In this document: piece after piece, positions 63,318 through 64,000 of the stretch
Numbering within the stretch: position 1 is the first letter of the stretch
Layout: the number at the start of each line of letters is the position of its first letter
DNA from: Asticcacaulis sp. AC460
Lineage (GTDB): Bacteria; Pseudomonadota; Alphaproteobacteria; Caulobacterales; Caulobacteraceae
Direction: 5' to 3'
NCBI RefSeq assembly: GCF_000495795.1
Contig: NZ_AWGD01000031.1
Span: forward strand, 124,001-188,000
DNA: 64,000 nucleotides
The notes under the pieces: generated by a model
The model's input: only the letters and a program-made list of their open reading frames with translations
Told to the model about the DNA's origin: nothing
The model's database searches: none
Position numbers and translations under genes: made by a program

Positions 63318-63674
63318 GGTAAAACAGAGTTAGGCCGGTGCAAGATTGGCGCCGGCGGTCAAGGATGATTTGCGCGAAAGATGGGCGGACAAAAACCCGT
63401 CAGCCGTCGCATCGCAGCCAGTTACCCTAAAATGGAGGCGCTTTATTACCAGGAACTTAAGAGATTCTTACGGTGCGGTCGTGATCGGTGTTCGCGGGCC
63501 ACGATTTTGCAATTTGCCCTGTCACAAGGTAGAGCTGACCGCGTCTGTTTCCAGTCTGGCGCAAGATGCGTTTTGGCAGTATCAAAACCCCGTTCCAGAT
63601 TGTTGTTTTGACGCGCAATTTTCCGAAAAGTGCTGCACACTTTATCGGATTGCGCTTTAGAGAGTCTGCCCAAT
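63318..63674 (+). promoter_or_regulatory. Upstream region of LuxR-like gene with interrupted hairpin
   Basis: 357 bases without a clear gene. Near its end GCGCAAT (63613-63619) pairs with ATTGCGC (63649-63655), CCGA with TCGG, and AAAGTG (63627-63632) with CACTTT (63638-63643), with a TTT bulge, so the whole is a nested hairpin that ends 19 bases before the ATG at 63675. It may be an operator or an RNA structure. Confidence 0.4.
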
Positions 63675-64000
63675 ATGCCGTCCTATGTTCGTACCCGCCT
63701 GCTGGCTGCGCGTGAATTTGCCATCGAGGAACTGGCCGAACTTCGGATGCATCATCCGGCCTATGACCAGGCGATCATCGAAAGCCTGCGCAAGATCATT
63801 CCGTTCGACTATTTCTTCTTCAGCGGGGTCGATCTCGACAATTGCCACACCGGCGCCAACATGGTGCTCATGAGCGACATGCCTGCGGCCGGGATCGCCG
63901 CCTATCACGCCTCCGGCCTGGTGCGCGCCGACCCGCTGCTGACCCTTGTGACCGCGGACAGGCCCGACCTGTCGTGGTTCGATGTGCCGGCGGATGTGAA
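63675..64000 (+). CDS. Regulator with LuxR-type N-terminal sensor domain, partial
   Basis: 109 codons are inside the window; the frame is open to the right edge. It starts MPSYVRTRLLAAREFAIEEL and carries FDYFFFSGVDLDNCHTG ... ISAY-like segments (AAYHASGLVRADPLLTL, LSWFDVP) reminiscent of the autoinducer/GAF-like N-terminus of LuxR-type regulators. The DNA-binding part must lie beyond the edge, so this is only a tentative call. Confidence 0.5.
   Translation, partial: MPSYVRTRLLAAREFAIEELAELRMHHPAYDQAIIESLRKIIPFDYFFFSGVDLDNCHTGANMVLMSDMPAAGIAAYHASGLVRADPLLTLVTADRPDLSWFDVPADV

Overview
The window looks like chromosome from an alphaproteobacterium of the Caulobacterales, probably Caulobacteraceae. 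The grounds are high GC with strong third-position GC bias, large TonB-dependent receptors paired with sugar transporters, an alphaproteobacterial fbcFBC-type cytochrome bc1 operon, a STAS-MlaE/MlaF/MCE/lipoprotein operon, ECF42-DGPF and UbiK-Lgt-MidA-PgeF neighbourhoods. Genus cannot be fixed from the sequence alone. I see no rRNA, tRNA, CRISPR array, insertion sequence or integrase.

Layout. 1-5.3 kb: an ABA4-like membrane operon with a divergent TetR regulator, an ArnT/PMT-like glycosyltransferase, an ECF42 sigma factor with its DGPF/YCII partner, and OsmC. 5.3-15.4 kb: a PaaK/CapK-like adenylate-forming enzyme, an outer-membrane barrel, then glycan-use locus A (TonB receptor, MFS transporter, GH141-like beta-helix protein, GH28 protein). 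15.4-28.5 kb: housekeeping (pth, ychF, cytochrome bc1, trmL, Mla-like lipid transport) mixed with small secreted proteins. 28.5-39 kb: nupC, a periplasmic TPR / CHAT protease / TPR-like cassette, an OmpR/EnvZ-type two-component pair and a beta-propeller phytase lipoprotein. 39-47 kb: proC, ybjN, ubiK, lgt, midA-like, pgeF, prs, an unknown lipoprotein, rplY. 47-55.4 kb: glycan-use locus B (FCD-GntR regulator, enolase-superfamily dehydratase, aldo/keto reductase, lactonase, MFS transporter, second TonB receptor). 55.7-63.3 kb: an accessory region of lower GC in places, with a Dam-type methyltransferase/restriction endonuclease pair, an Imm50-like gene and a broken second copy, small membrane proteins, an ArsR operon with a near-ideal operator, and dispersed palindromic repeats. 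The right edge opens a regulator with a LuxR-like sensor domain.

How the parts may work together. Locus B encodes the order expected for a non-phosphorylating deoxy-sugar or aldose pathway: outer-membrane uptake, inner-membrane MFS, NAD(P) dehydrogenase (AKR), lactonase, sugar-acid dehydratase, under a GntR repressor; the final aldolase or dehydrogenase step is not in the window. Locus A supplies extracytoplasmic enzymes from families that act on pectin side chains. A TATGATG-containing motif lies upstream of the GntR/dehydratase pair, upstream of the locus B receptor and upstream of the GH141-GH28 pair 36 kb away, suggesting one regulon. The most unusual elements to me are this possible split regulon, the dehydratase that seems to lack the usual catalytic His, the secreted CHAT protease flanked by two TPR-type proteins, and the duplicated immunity-like gene.
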